Below, in pieces: positions 33,186 through 45,890 of a stretch of 64,000 nt of DNA; position 1 is the first letter of the stretch; each line of letters starts with the position of its first letter. The DNA comes from Tretioscincus oriximinensis (taxonomy: Eukaryota > Chordata > Lepidosauria > Squamata > Gymnophthalmidae), in the NCBI GenBank assembly GCA_022410635.1, contig JAJVDF010000342.1, positions 423,721 through 487,720 on the forward strand. Direction: 5' to 3'. The notes under the pieces are model-generated. The model was given only the letters and a program-made list of their open reading frames with translations. It was not told the origin of the DNA and ran no database searches. Both the position numbers and the translations under genes were made by a program.

Positions 33186-33362
33186 GATGATGACAACAAG
33201 GAAGAGGAGGAGGAGAAGGTGGAAGAGGAATAAGGAGATGATGAAAAAGGAGAAGTTAATGTTGTAGAAGATGATAAAAATGATGCTGAAGAAGTTGATG
33301 AATATGAATATGATAAAAATGAAGCAGCAGCAGCAGCAAAAGAAGAAGAAGCAGAAATAAAG
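33186..33362. repeat. Degenerate purine-rich triplet repeat
   Basis: GAN-type triplets (GAT, GAA, GAG, AAA with a GCA run near 33325-33340) hold one register for ~170 bp. On the plus strand this would read as an Asp/Glu/Lys-rich peptide with one internal stop. No splice sites or start support a gene. Confidence 0.7.
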
Positions 33363-36129
33363 AAATAAAACTTGTTTTACAGCCTTTTTTGTACTATCTT
33401 TGACATAAGCTGGTCCTTTGGTCTTGACCATAGGAAGGGTTGGTATGGAACAATGCCATACTTGGGTCAACCACCAAAAATTCTGACAGCTAGGAACAAA
33501 CATTTCTAGCTTAGGAGTCCTTAGAGGATGCAGTTTGGTGGCATGCCTTGGAATGCGCCACTGACATAGGTTCCCTATTGGTCAAGAAAACAGAAATCCA
33601 ACTTCCATGATGCAAACTGATCCAATTTATATACCAATAGTACTCAGTGTTAAGGATTGGTAATCTTGACTGTGGACCTCCTGATCAGAATAATACTTCA
33701 TCCAGTGTAGATAGAGTGCACCAGTGGTTTGTGAACCCTCTCTGATTCACACATAACTGCAGTTAGGAGAGCTTTTGAAGTGGACTTTGCAATTCCAAGT
33801 TCCACCTATCATTTTAGATATCACACTCATTTCACTTCTCAGTGCTGCTGACTGTTTAATTCAGTCCTATCCTGAAATCGAATGAAATGTCCATGCTTTT
33901 ATTAAGTCTATAATTAATATGCCTAATAACTGAACCACTAATAAGAAGTTACTTCATCGGAACCAAATTTGAAAGTCCAAATTATGAACTGATAATTGAC
34001 AAAATTACTTTGCTACAATGAGTTTATAACCTATCATAGCTTCCTTTCAGTATCCAAATGCCCAAATTTGTGCAGATTTCACAATTATAGTTTGCATGAT
34101 ATGGGAGTCAGAGTAGAATATGGAGTATTTTGCAGACTTAAAATAATGATCAGTTCTGCCCCCATTCTCATTTTTAATGGTGGTACAAACTGTAACAGCT
34201 CTATAAAAACTTACTTAACATCACTCAACTATGGAAAGCAACTCAAAATAATCAGCCCCAACTTTGAATGATTAATGTAGCACATTTCTTTTTGTTGAAG
34301 ACATTAAGAGACATTTTGCTACTTCTGCCCAAAGTCTATATGAATAGCTTCCCAAATCTGATTTATGAACAGAACTTTTATTACAAAAAGCTATAAAACT
34401 ATCTGAATGTTCTGCAAATTGTTTCAGTTCTCTTTCAGATTGACTAGCTACCTTCTTTGCACTGTGGCTTCCGTATTACTCTTTTCACAGTGATTCCAAC
34501 CTACTCATTGAATCAGGATGTATTAAGAAGTACTCCGTTTCAGAACATTCAGTTGTACTTGCTGACAGCTCTATTAGCCTATGGAGACAATATCTGAAAA
34601 GGAGTGCAAGAAGCATAGAAGAATGCCAAATAGTTATCTTCCCATTATTGACTTAAAGGGGCAAAACACCACTGTAGGAAATGTACTGTGTAGAAAAAGT
34701 CATCTTATATCAGCCAAAATGGTTAAACCAAATCATGAAGTAATGAAATGTGCTAGGAATAAAGAAATGGGGAAAAGGAGGAAGAGCGGAGGAAGAGAGA
34801 AAACGACTCGAGGGAGGTGGTACCATAACATATGGAGCAATCAGTGGAGCAATGAGGAGACAATAATAATTTAATTAAATGAACTTCATAAAATCATGTA
34901 GTTCTGCTCACTGTTCTCTCTCCCTCTCTCTTACTTTGATCTTTTAAAACTACCTTTTGATCCACACACAGAATGCACAGTTTCTGTTGATAAATTATCA
35001 GTCTCAGAGTTGTGATAAAAAAGAAGCAGTAAGTCTCTTGCATCAGATGTACTCCATAGAAAGTTCTTGTCTTCTGACATGATTGAAATAAATTGCCTTC
35101 AATTAAGGCTTTACCCCCAACTTTACTGAAAAGCAGTTTCTGAAGCCACCTTCCTTTAAACTCATTGACATCTTGATCACAGGGAATGGGCATGCACTCA
35201 GAATAAGATTTGTTGTGAATTAACTTTGATGTGTTTTTCTAGAAAAGGTATCTGATTTAACATTTTGAGAATTCTGTTCAGCTGTTTTCCAGACATACCA
35301 AATATTCTCATCATTGCCTGTCTGACATGTTGACCCATTAGCAGATATGTAAAACTGGGAAGATTTCCTTTGTAATGTGTAACAATTATTCCATTCCAAT
35401 CCATTTCATAAAGTAGAGCAAATATGAATTCATGCTTACTTTGCATTCACTACCCCTTTAAATGTAAATATTGGTCTTACTCAAGCAAGGAGGAGCCACT
35501 TATGAACAAATGTTCTGAGGGAGTTGGTTGGTTGGCTTGTGGGTTGAAAAGATGGATTGTGCTTGACTGAATGAACTGAATGAGGCTGTGTGAATTTATG
35601 AAAGTATCTTAAAAGTGGAGTTTGAATGCTACTGTGTACCATCTGTGGGTGGATAGTTGGGTGTATGATTATTAAGGTGAATAGTGGGGTGAAATAAAGG
35701 GGAAGGCTTGCATTTACACAATGCCAGCTGAGGGATTCCGTATTCCAGCCAAGTCAATGAGTTTGATACTCCAACTTCATTGTTAAGTGGTATTAATATT
35801 ACTTTATTTTGGTTTAATATGTTATTTCCACTGTGTGGGTTCATTTGTAAAAATAAAGAAGGTTTTGTTTTGTAAAACACACTCCTTGTATTTGGGGAAA
35901 CCATGAATGGGAGGAAAGTTATCAAATACAGCTAAGTCCAGGAGTTGGACAGGGATATAGCTGAGACCCACAATCACATAAGTACCACACAAGACTCACC
36001 TGAGAAAACATGCTTTATTACAACATAAGTGAAAGATATATTTAAAGGATAGCAGCGGAAATATAAATCAAGCAACATATATGGTTTAGTTGTATCCTGA
36101 TCACACAAATTTGAAACCCCAGAGAGACA
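33363..36129. other. No gene seen
   Basis: AT-rich sequence. 34765-34830 is purine-rich. 35480-36120 contains AATAAA sites (near 35693 and 35854) and could belong to an unrecognised long repeat, but no paired ends were found. Confidence 0.35.
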
Positions 36130-36581
<452 letters not shown>

Positions 36582-36781
36582 NNNNNNNNNNNNNNNNNNN
36601 NNNNNNNNNNNNNNNNNNNNNNNNNNNNNNNNNNNNNNNNNNNNNNNNNNNNNNNNNNNNNNNNNNNNNNNNNNNNNNNNNNNNNNNNNNNNNNNNNNNN
36701 NNNNNNNNNNNNNNNNNNNNNNNNNNNNNNNNNNNNNNNNNNNNNNNNNNNNNNNNNNNNNNNNNNNNNNNNNNNNNNNNN
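36582..36781. other. Assembly gap (200 N)
   Basis: Exactly 200 N directly after the ATT repeat; the true repeat length is unknown. Confidence 0.99.
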
Positions 36782-39229
36782 GCCCCCCCATAAAAAGTCT
36801 GGAATACACACTTACACTTTTTGTAGATTTTTTTCCTCATAGCACAGGAATAATGGTGGTCTACTTTGAAGCAGTCCAGAGAAAGTAAATTAAGGTATGT
36901 AAGTTTAGGAATGATTTTGGATTGGTTGAAGAATATTAAAGCAATTAATAATGTGAATGTTTCATCCCTAATAACTACTTATGCTGTTTCCCTGTCAAAG
37001 TGCAAAAAGTCCCAATAAATATTTATCTTCCATCTCTATCATTCTTGGGTTTGCAGAAAGCCAAACAAATAATCTTTTTATACACACACAAACACACACA
37101 CACCACACAAATATAAGCAATTCCAGGTGTTTATGGTAAGACTTTGTATTATATATATCCTTTATTGCCAAATTCTGAAAAAGCCTTTTCACCTTTTCCC
37201 TCTCCTTGTCCAAAGATATTGAATTACTAAAAACTAAATGAACAAACTGCCTTATCATGGAACAGCTATGATATTCTATTGGAGAATAATAAAGATGAAA
37301 TATGCTTTGAAAGTGGTGCTCTGTTTTGTGCAAAACTGCAAAGCCAAGCACTGTAATATCTCTTTCTTTGACATTTGTTCTAAACTTAGTAAGCCAAATA
37401 GAACTCCAATGACTAAGGGCTTCCATAAGAATTTCAGAGAAAATGTTTATTAACCATATGTTTGTTTGTGTGTGTGTGTGTGTATGCATGTATACATATG
37501 ATAACCATTAAAATGCCATGGCTGTACTCATAAGAATGCTACATGTAACATGTGTTATATACTATGACATATTATGAATATAAGATGAAAATGCAAATAA
37601 ATAATACTTATTTTATGAACTTCAAGTCAGCATAGAGAAAATACTAATAATTATACCAGTATAATTTATAATGAGTAATTTAATTGTGTCAAAACCTTTG
37701 CATATTTGAGGTGGTCTACCTGGAGTTCATTTCTTATGAAACAATGGAAAGATGATGGTACCTTATGAATCAGAAATAGAAGAAGTATGTGACAACAAAA
37801 TAAGAAAAGAAAATTCAGACCATGTTTCCACTTACCTTGATTAAGTGCACATGCGTACTCCAAAGAAGGCTCCAATTGCTTCCACTTAGATCTCCAATAG
37901 GTCCCTTGTGGCAATTGTGCCTGTGCCTTTGCCAGATGTTTGCTTTTTGATGTGCCTTATTTGCTGGACACAATTTGGGATCATGCATAGAAGCACCATT
38001 GAAAAGCGTCACTTTGGGGCTCCAAATTGGAAAATGCCGTTTTATAAGATGGATCTGCACATCTTCCTGATTCACTTGGAGTAGAGCAACTTCTAGTTCG
38101 AAGTGAAGATAAAACCTTAATGTCTAGTGACGGTGATAATGATAATAATGGTGACAATTACCTTGATATTTTTTTGGATCCAGTTTCTTATTATGATTTT
38201 CTATTTCCACCCATAACCGTAACTTGTCTGTGTTTTAGCGTGAAATAATGGTAGTAGTGGGCAATTTGGTTTGCAGGACACAGAAAAGTTAGAATACAGT
38301 GTTCCTGTTTCTGGGATGGGAGCAGATGCTTTTGTCTGAAGAAGCACAAAAGGCAGCAACCAATATACTGAGTCAGCAAATGCAAATGATTCCCATTTAA
38401 ATCCCTTGAGATTTAAATAATTTTCGTGGGGAAACAGTATATGAAAAACTATGAATTTTATTGTATATTATGCAGACTCCATTTGTTGATCACATTCCTA
38501 TAGCTTCTTCAGGATATGATTTTTTTTAAGGTTAAACTCTTAAGGCTTTCAGCAACGAAAGATATATTACTTTGACATTGTGAAACAAATGCTTTCTTGG
38601 ATTAATTTATTTAAAAACTCAGGTTTTGGGAAGGGTAATTATCCAACAGCTTTCTCCCATTTCTGCAATCCAAACATTAAAACATCATTAAAACATGCCA
38701 TTTAATCTGTTTGATAAGTGCTCCACCCAGTCAGAAGCAGAAACACATTCTATCACCAGATTGATAGGACCACATCCTATCACTGGTTAGCAGCAAATGA
38801 AAGACAGGCAATTACGGAAAGTGGAAGAGGACTCTGGTTCTTTCTGCATGAAATCTAATCCAGATTAAGGAATTGTATAGAACATTTGTAGATCTTGCCC
38901 CTCACTAGTACAGCTCTATCTGCATAAGACAAAACCTGGTTCGTATTAAAAGAGCCCTTAAAAGGGATCACTGGGAGATCTATAGTGTGATAGGAATGAC
39001 CTCTGAGCCCTAATCCAGAATCTAGAAGGTAAGCAGACAGTGTTCAAGAGAAAGGGTTGGAAAGGATTCAAATGATGTCCCAAAACATATCTTCAAAATC
39101 CCCTCCTCTCTTTGAGATTAAAAAAATTGTTCGTAGCAATTAGAGGCTTGGGGGTGGAGCTCTGAAGCTCAATAGAGCTTCAAGGTTTCAGCTCCATGAC
39201 TCTGATAGGTGAGGTTGGGTGACACACTA
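36782..39229. other. No gene supported; small CA/TG repeats
   Basis: CA run at 37082-37105 and TG run at 37466-37484. A minus-strand segment ending in AATCAAG/GTAAGT at about 37836 has a good donor, but no acceptor or coding pattern to go with it. Otherwise nothing recognised. Confidence 0.4.
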
Positions 39230-39368
39230 CAAAATGTCATTATTCTTCCTACTTTTAGATACTGTTTTGATATTGGTTTTAATGTCAATTTTGTATTGTT
39301 GTTTTTTATTGTTGGCTGCCCTGAGTCTTTCAAGGTTAGGATGGGGTATAAGTATAAATAAATAAATA
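39230..39368 (+). mobile_element. LINE/SINE 3' tail (L2- or Sauria-like)
   Basis: GTTGGCTGCCCTGAGTCTTT, then AGGATGGGGTATAAGTATAA and an AATAAATAAAT tail, very like the last 60 bases of the SINE at 13636-13900. The upstream part is not tRNA-like, so the parent element is uncertain. Confidence 0.5.
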
Positions 39369-39949
39369 TTTTCAAAATTCATCCTCCTCTAAATCAGCAC
39401 TATGAAGACATGCTGATGTGGAGTAACAGTCCCAGTCATATGGATTAGTGAATTAGGCTAACCAGGTTTACCTAACACATAGTATTGTACGTTCACAAAA
39501 TAACTTTAACTGCAACCAATCCTTGTACAAAAGCAACATCCAATCATCAACGAGCATGATTAGGAATTGTTGGGGAGAAGGTTTAACCATTTGTGAGCAT
39601 TGATAAAGAAAACACGTTTTTTAAGCTGTTAAATTTTTAAATTATTTTATAGATAGCTAGTGGGGAACCCTCAAATATGGGCTTGGGCATAGCCAAGCAT
39701 CAAGGAATTTTAGGGAGGCAGATCCAACAGGGGTGTCCCAATGTGCACCCACCTGACCCTTCCTTCCCCCTCCTGAAAGGGACCCCTGGCAGCTCTGCTT
39801 TCCAACCACCTTAGCTGAGCACACACTCTTTCAGTCCCAACCTCATTTTTTAGCTTGGCCAAGGCAGCCAGTGCTATTATTCCTGGAGAAGGAGATAAAA
39901 GATGGAGCGGTTGCTGTTAACAATGCAGGCCTGTCCAGCTTGTTAATTT
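39369..39949. other. No gene seen
   Basis: 39661-39940 is somewhat GC-richer than its surroundings and may be an unrecognised repeat. Confidence 0.3.
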
Positions 39950-40072
39950 CAGAGAAATAGCCGTGTTAGCATAGCAGAAAGTCCAGCAAAGGAGCTAGCA
40001 GCACTTTGAGACTAACTTGAGAAAAGTGGTTGGCATAAGCTTTCGTAGACAGGTCTACTTGGAATGCACCCC
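39950..40072 (-). repeat. Dispersed repeat (GAAATAGCCGTGTTAG family)
   Basis: TTTCAGAGAAATAGCCGTGT, then GTCCAGCAAAGGAGC, GCAGCACTTTGAGACTAAC and GCATAAGCTTTCGTAGACAG, GTCTACTT. The same blocks in the same order occur at 55945-56200, and the end portion in inverse at 10868-10945. The direction given is relative to the 10868 fragment. Confidence 0.65.
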
Positions 40073-40700
40073 GGTTGGAGGATTTTTTTGTCCAATTCAT
40101 GAGGTGGCTTTGGATGTTTAACTCTGAGAGTTCTTTTTTGTACTGTACACAGTGCCTTTTACTGTTTTTAGATTTGTCACTATGTTCACCCTATAAGCAT
40201 AATTCGTTAAAGAATGCACACAATGATTGAAATGAATTATGAATAAATAAAAAAGCAATTTAAAATTATATGAGAGTAGTATCTATATCATCTATAACTA
40301 TAGTTATAAATGACATCTCTATATCCTTATCTCTCTATCTCCATTTCCACCTTTATAGCTATCTAATTATATTTCCTCTACCATGGCTCAAAACTTGTAT
40401 CTTCAGTAAGGCAGCATGATAAAAGAAGTTTTCATTGGTTGCTGCCATAAGGCAGATCTAAGTGAACCTCACTGGGGAAACTGCTCTGGACCCTTGGTGG
40501 ACATTTTAAAGTGGCAGACAATTTTAGAAATAATAGTAAAATGATTAAACAATAAAATAGCAACAAAGATGAGCTGAAATAATCATTTGCCCCTGAGCTT
40601 AAGCTCCTATTTTGCAGCAAGAAGTCTAATGAGCAAAGAGCAATAATGTTGATGAGTTCTGTTGCTGTACACTGACATTGTCATGAAATTGTTTCCCTTG
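40073..40700. other. No gene seen
   Basis: AT-rich with short TATC/CTAT-rich stretch at about 40270-40380. Confidence 0.4.
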
Positions 40701-40746
40701 ATAAAGCTCTTTCTGAAATACATTTTGTCTGCTAAAGAACAAGATT
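40701..40746. repeat. 46-bp target-site duplication, left copy
   Basis: Begins ATAAAGCTCTTTCTGAAATA and ends AACAAGATT; identical over 46 bp to 41842-41887. It lies directly against the poly-T (inverse poly-A) end of the L1. Confidence 0.9.
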
Positions 40747-40754
40747 TTTTTTTT

Positions 40755-40862
40755 AAGTTGTTATTTATTTGAATTTTCAAAACAAATTACATACATTTAA
40801 AACAAAAACCCCTTCCCACCCCCCTCCCAAAGCCTCCCCCCTCCCACAANTGGAATGGGATA
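40755..40862 (-). other. L1 3' UTR with G-rich run
   Basis: In element sense the 3' UTR is about 108 bp and carries runs GGGAGGGGGGAGG and GGGAGGGGGGTGGGAAGGGG close together (40805-40849 on the plus strand as C runs). This fits a four-tract G-quadruplex pattern and recalls the G-rich polypurine tract known in mammalian L1 3' UTRs. Confidence 0.7.
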
Positions 40863-41785
40863 TCAGGCTATCAGTCTTTGTTCCTGTATCATCAGGAGAG
40901 TTTCGTTGAGTAGAGTATATGAGTCTCTGGAATTCGCAAAGGCGATGAGATTTCTCCATTTTGTGGTCCATTGTAGAGTTATTGGAAGCCCTAAACCATG
41001 CAGTCTATATTCGCGTAAGACGTCAAATAATAAAAATTCAATTATATACTCCCACCATAATTCAAGTTTCCATTTCCTCTGATCCTTCCACCCTCTGGCT
41101 AATGCTAAATGCCCCGCCAAGATGGCATTTTCTATAAACAATTTTTCTTCTGCCCTTAAAGTTAAAGGGTCTAATACCCCGAATAACCAGCATTCGTCCG
41201 TGTCAGGGAGATTAATATTTGTTATATTGTGAACCTGGGTTCTTATGAGTTGACGGAATTGTCTGACTGCCGGGCACGTTGCCCACATNTGGCATTTTCT
41301 ATAAACAATTTTTCTTCTGCCCTTAAAGTTAAAGGGTCTAATACCCCGAATAACCAGCATTCGTCCGTGTCAGGGAGATTAATATTTGTTATATTGTGAA
41401 CCTGGGTTCTTATGAGTTGACGGAATTGTCTGACTGCCGGGCACGTTGCCCACATGTGCATATAGGTCCCTCTCTCATCACAACCATGCCAGCATAGTGG
41501 GGATGTCCTGGCCATATGGGCTATCTGAGTAGGTGTCCTGTACCATTTTGTAANTTTTTTTAACTCAGTTTCTCGTATTCTAATATCTTTGTATCTTTGA
41601 TATCTTGATAACCATTCTGACCATCTGCTTCTCATATTGGGCATTTCCTGGTTCCAGTATTCAAACAATTTAATACTATTATCATGCTTGCTGCTGTTAA
41701 TTAAATTATATATTTCTTTTATTAATCTTTTCTCTCCCTTTATGACACTTGTTGTAACCTTTTCCATTTTGGATATTCCTGTCAT
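40863..41785 (-). pseudogene. L1 ORF2 C-terminal domain
   Basis: Residues KWYRTPTQIAHMARTSP lead into CWHGCDERGTYMHMWATC, the C-x3-C-x7-H-x4-C motif near the end of L1 ORF2, then PAVRQFRQLIRTQVHNI and a terminal MIQEQRLIA before the stop near 40863. The frame appears split in two only because 166 bp is duplicated around an N (shift of 167, not a multiple of 3). With that explained, no true lesion is obvious except the N at 41554, so the copy may be young. Confidence 0.88.
41123..41455. repeat. 166-bp exact duplication around a single N
   Basis: Bases 41123-41288 are identical to 41290-41455, with one N at 41289 between them. This is best explained as two overlapping contig ends placed side by side, not as a biological tandem duplication. 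Confidence 0.93.
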
Positions 41786-41841
41786 ACTTGCTTTTAATTG
41801 ATGGTTATTAAGAATTGATGGTTATTAAGAATTTTAAGAAT

Positions 41842-41887
41842 ATAAAGCTCTTTCTGAAATACATTTTGTCTGCTAAAGAACAAGATT
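41842..41887. repeat. 46-bp target-site duplication, right copy
   Basis: Identical to 40701-40746; marks the 5' junction of the minus-strand L1. Confidence 0.9.
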
Positions 41888-44800
41888 AAAGTCCTTTCCT
41901 TTTATAGCATTGATAGTTTTCCCTTTACTTTTGTTTCTGGTTGGTTCGTGCTACTTGTCTTTTATTGTTGTTTCTGTTGCTATTATTTCCCTTTTTCTTT
42001 TCTTATTGGTCAGTTAAATATTCACAAAATGTTAAATTGCATCCACCATAATAGAATTAAAAAGACTTAAAATGAAGATTATAAACTAGCGTTATCATAA
42101 ATATGTAATATTACTATGTCAGGCTCTGCAACCGGTAAAGGGAATCACATTCATTGCATCTGAATCTGTAGACTTAATCCACAAAACTCCGCTTTAGACT
42201 AACGTATCTAATTTTTTGAATAACCTTTTTTTGCAAGGGTTGGGGCACGATGGAGCCTATTCACAGAGGGAAATGAGGTGGAAGAATACTGTCAGTGCTG
42301 TGGAATAAGAATGAGTCCATGCTGACGTGGTTTAAGAGAAGTTCCAATACCTTTCTGGTATTCTCCATCCATACAGGTGGCCCAAATGATGTCCTAATCC
42401 TGTCTACTGGTAGATCACTTTTGAAGGATCTGTTGGTGTACTAGGGGATGATGTACTGGACCATTGTGGTATGTGACTAACATGCCTCTGTGGTCTGGTT
42501 AAGCATGTGAGAGATGGGTTCAGAGGCATAACAAGGTGCAGCACCAAAATGACTCTGAAAATTAAAGAATTTTTACCACCCTGACCACAAAGCTAGCACC
42601 TCAGTCTTTGCCAGGAAAAATAGATTTCAGCTTGGTGTAGATTACTTATTCTGGAAAAGCACAGCCTAATGTTAAGGACAGTAACAGCTTTAATATTGTT
42701 AGAGAAATTAAAACAGTTCAGAGCAGATTAGGAACATGGATACTTAATAGCACACACACACACAAAACCACAATGAAAGATATGATATTGTTGTAGGCAG
42801 TAATAAATTATGAAGCACTTTTCAATTTTCCAGTTAGGGGGAAACTGTGCATTAATAAAATGCCATGAGAGAAAAACACGTACCTCCTGTTTTCTTCAGA
42901 TGGTATAATATTGTATTAAACAGTGTTTATTCATGGATATATTGCCACAGGCAGAGAAGAAAATGGAAAATCAGAACAACTAAAATGGTTGGACTAACTT
43001 TCTTAGAGAGAAACGATGGGAAACTCTCCCCCACCTGACACTTATCAGGCATTTCTTCCTGACATAAAATATTGAATCTGAAAATTAAAGTATATGTTAC
43101 TATGGTTTAAAGAGGTTCTTCAAATTTGTTGTAATAACCCCCCAAAGTCAAGGGAAGACAGGTGGTGTTGTGAGATTAGAAATATGTTTTACTGAATGTC
43201 CAAGAAATTGAGTTTTCAGGCTATTTGAAAGCTACCCCAATGGCTTCAATTTTCATTATACAAATTGGCCTTCAATACTTAAGAGTTACCATTTGCAGGC
43301 CTTCTAGCATTTTGTGTTAGACTAAGATATTTAAGAACAAAAATAAAGCAACCCAAAATGATGCTATCTAACATCTGACACCATCCTTAAGCATTCACAT
43401 GCTATTTTATTTAGGTCTGAAGAGAAATGGAATTCGGTAAACTTTAGACCTTATCTTTATAATAAAAATCAGTGGCGTACACTCAAGACAGCATATGTTG
43501 TACTAAGCAGATTGTGGAAGTATCATCTAGTGATATTTTTGATATGGGTTTATGTAAGTTTATTAATATGGTTATCTTTCTCCTCGACTGAAGGACGTGT
43601 TAATGGTGTGACATACCTCAGTGAAGGGAGGTAACTGGAATGCAGAAAACAGAAAGATTAGAATAGATATTCATGTTTCTTCCTCCTCGGTTTGGGAATG
43701 ATTCTGCTAGTGAGAGGGTGAAAGGCAGAAAATACTTCCCATAGCCAAGGAATGCTAATATTCCCCAGAGACAATTCTCTGGAGCAGCGCCGGCCGCTGA
43801 GCACTCCGCAAAGGGTTCGCTGATGGTGTGCTTTAAGATAATTCACCTCCCTTTCCACATGGGAGTCGCCATGTTAGGGGACTCCGCCTTCTGTTCCACT
43901 AACATGGTGCTACCAGTGCCGCCCACTGTCCCAGCAGCCAACCCATGCTGGATTACACCATCCCTGAAGTATTTTAAGGCATTTTTAAAAAATTAACATT
44001 AGATCAATTGTTTGTATTCGAATTCTAAATTTAATGGATGAATTTGAAAGCTTTAGCAGACTGTAACTCTCTGGGTACTTTTCTTCGCTATGAACTCATT
44101 CCAAGGCTGGACTAGAACTCATTTCCTCAGGACAGTTTTAAACCTCTTCAAATAGGCCTGCAACTAATTTGGAATAGTGATCACCTGGGAAGGTTCTAGG
44201 CCAGAATAATACTAATATCATGCATACAATCCATCTACTTGGTCTGGTTTCTGATACTGGTTGGCAGTTATCTACTGCCTGTAACTGCATCTCTTGAATG
44301 TCTTTTTAGGACAGAGGATGACATATTATTGAGTCAAATACATACACTGCATTGCTGAAAGTATTTGCTCAACTGTCCACACATCTGAATACTGATATGA
44401 GTGAATATGTTTGGCAATATAGTGTACAGAGGAGATGCAGGTTAACTTAGTAAATTTGTTGACTGCTGAGACAAACACTTTTCCACCTGCCTCCTCCTTC
44501 TTACATATTCTGTTGTATTCTTGTGAAATTTCACATGTAACAATATATCCGTATTGGACATCCACTTCATGGGATAAGGAATAGAGATCAGTTTTTAAAC
44601 TTTAACTCTATTGAGAGTCCTCCATCCCATTTTACTTTAAATGAACAGAAAATAAATAAAGCTCCCTGAGATCTATGAATTGGTTTGTCCAATCATATAG
44701 AAGTTGTAAACAACAACAACAACAAAAACCTTTTGTCCTCGAGAATTGAACTAAACCAAGGGGAGAAAAACCCAAGCTGAATTAAAAATACGCATCTGGT

Positions 44801-45624
44801 TCTGATTCTGGCCATGTCTGCAGCCATGACTAAATGGTGCATTTGAAGCGATGGTGGACTCATGTGTGCTGTCTGCTGGTGGCGGGGCCTCCTCACATGG
44901 AACATGGTGAAATGGCTCCTGCACTCAGGTTCCCTGACTGGCTGCTGGAAGCGAGGTCTTGCATGACTTCGGGTGAGATCTCAGTCTAGCAGTTAGGAAA
45001 CTTTGAATGTCAGGTCCACATGGATAGATGGAGCGCTGTTGTCAAGGCATCTACTACTGGATCACTATTTCTCTGCTCTCCGAAGTAGAGATGAAGTGGG
45101 CCTTTTCCACACAATGAGCGTGAATGACCCGCAATCTAGTCTGGCAGAGCTGCCTCAAGGCAGATGTGTGGATAATTGGAAGGACCCATACCAGAGATAT
45201 CAAAAAGTCTAGGCTGTGCTGTTGAAACTTTGGGTACTCAAAAACTAGCATCTCTCAGCATCAAATAAGTAACATCTTATTAGCATACAGCCCAAACCAT
45301 ACTTTACAATTGAATGGGGAATATAATGTACACATCATCAGAATCTGGGTACTCTGGTTTTATTATTTGTTTTAAAGTTTTAGGTTTCTGCTTTTCACCT
45401 TAATCAGCTTCTTCAGGCTAATATAACCATAGGATCAATGAGCAAGGCTTACTGAAGTATTGGAATGGCAAAACATGTCTTTACACTCTTTAGAGAACCA
45501 TAAAGTTTTGGGACATCCTATAATCCACACAATTGTGTAGTCAAATTTGATTTTGTCCAAGATGGCAAAAATCGCATGGTATGGGAGAAATATTAATAGG
45601 CACTATTAGCAAATTAATGCTAAC
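41888..45624. other. No gene seen
   Basis: AT-rich with a CA run (42750-42765) and an AAC run (44708-44727). 43765-43980 is GC-richer and unidentified. 45099-45187 has GGGCCTTTTCCACACA and an inverse TGTGTGGATAATTGG, possibly a tiny remnant of a DNA element. Confidence 0.35.
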
Positions 45625-45890
45625 AAGTCACCGAAGTTATATGGCATCCATCCCAGAGTTGTTGAGTAATTTAAAAGTGAAATAGTTTCTTTCCGTATAA
45701 AAACATATGACATGACATGCCTGAAGGCTGGAAAGGAGCCAATGTAATCCACTTTAAAAAGAAGAAGAACCTGGGAAGCTTAGGAAATCAGTGTTGTTCC
45801 AGAGAGTATGGTAGAAAGAACTATTAAAGTTTAATTAACAAGTATTTAGAAGAACAGGACTTGCAATGTAATGATTAGTAAGGCTTCTAG
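45625..45890 (+). mobile_element. CR1 reverse transcriptase fragment, degraded
   Basis: CATGCCTGAAGGCTGGAAAGG and CCAATGTAATCCACTTTAAAA, followed by GAAGAACCTGGG, CCAGAGAGTATGGTAG and ACAAGTATTTAGAAGAACAG, parallel the region after the PGPDG motif in the CR1 at 6589 (wherein WRVANVT...NPGNYRPISL...VLETIIKDKI). It is heavily mutated. Confidence 0.5.

Larger units (their letters stand above)
40747..41841 (-). mobile_element. L1-clade LINE, 5'-truncated 3' end with long TSD
   Basis: The minus strand contains the last ~300 codons of ORF2, a short 3' UTR and an A-tail (T run at 40745-40754). The insertion is bounded by identical 46-bp direct repeats. At the 5' end a 17-bp tandem (TTGATGGTTATTAAGAA twice, 41798-41833) adjoins the junction. 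The real element is about 167 bp shorter than drawn, because of the assembly duplication at 41123-41455. Three single N (40850, 41289, 41554) show patchy assembly. Confidence 0.9.

Noticed and set aside
33186..33362. Apparent Asp/Glu/Lys-rich coding stretch on the plus strand
   Set aside because: It is a degenerate GAN triplet repeat with an internal stop and no start or splice sites; triplet periodicity alone makes it look coding.
37815..38075. Minus-strand frame ending near a GTAAGT donor at about 37836
   Set aside because: The donor is good but no credible acceptor or protein-like content accompanies it.
41123..41455. True tandem duplication inside the L1
   Set aside because: Identity is exact and centred on a single N, which fits an unmerged contig overlap much better.
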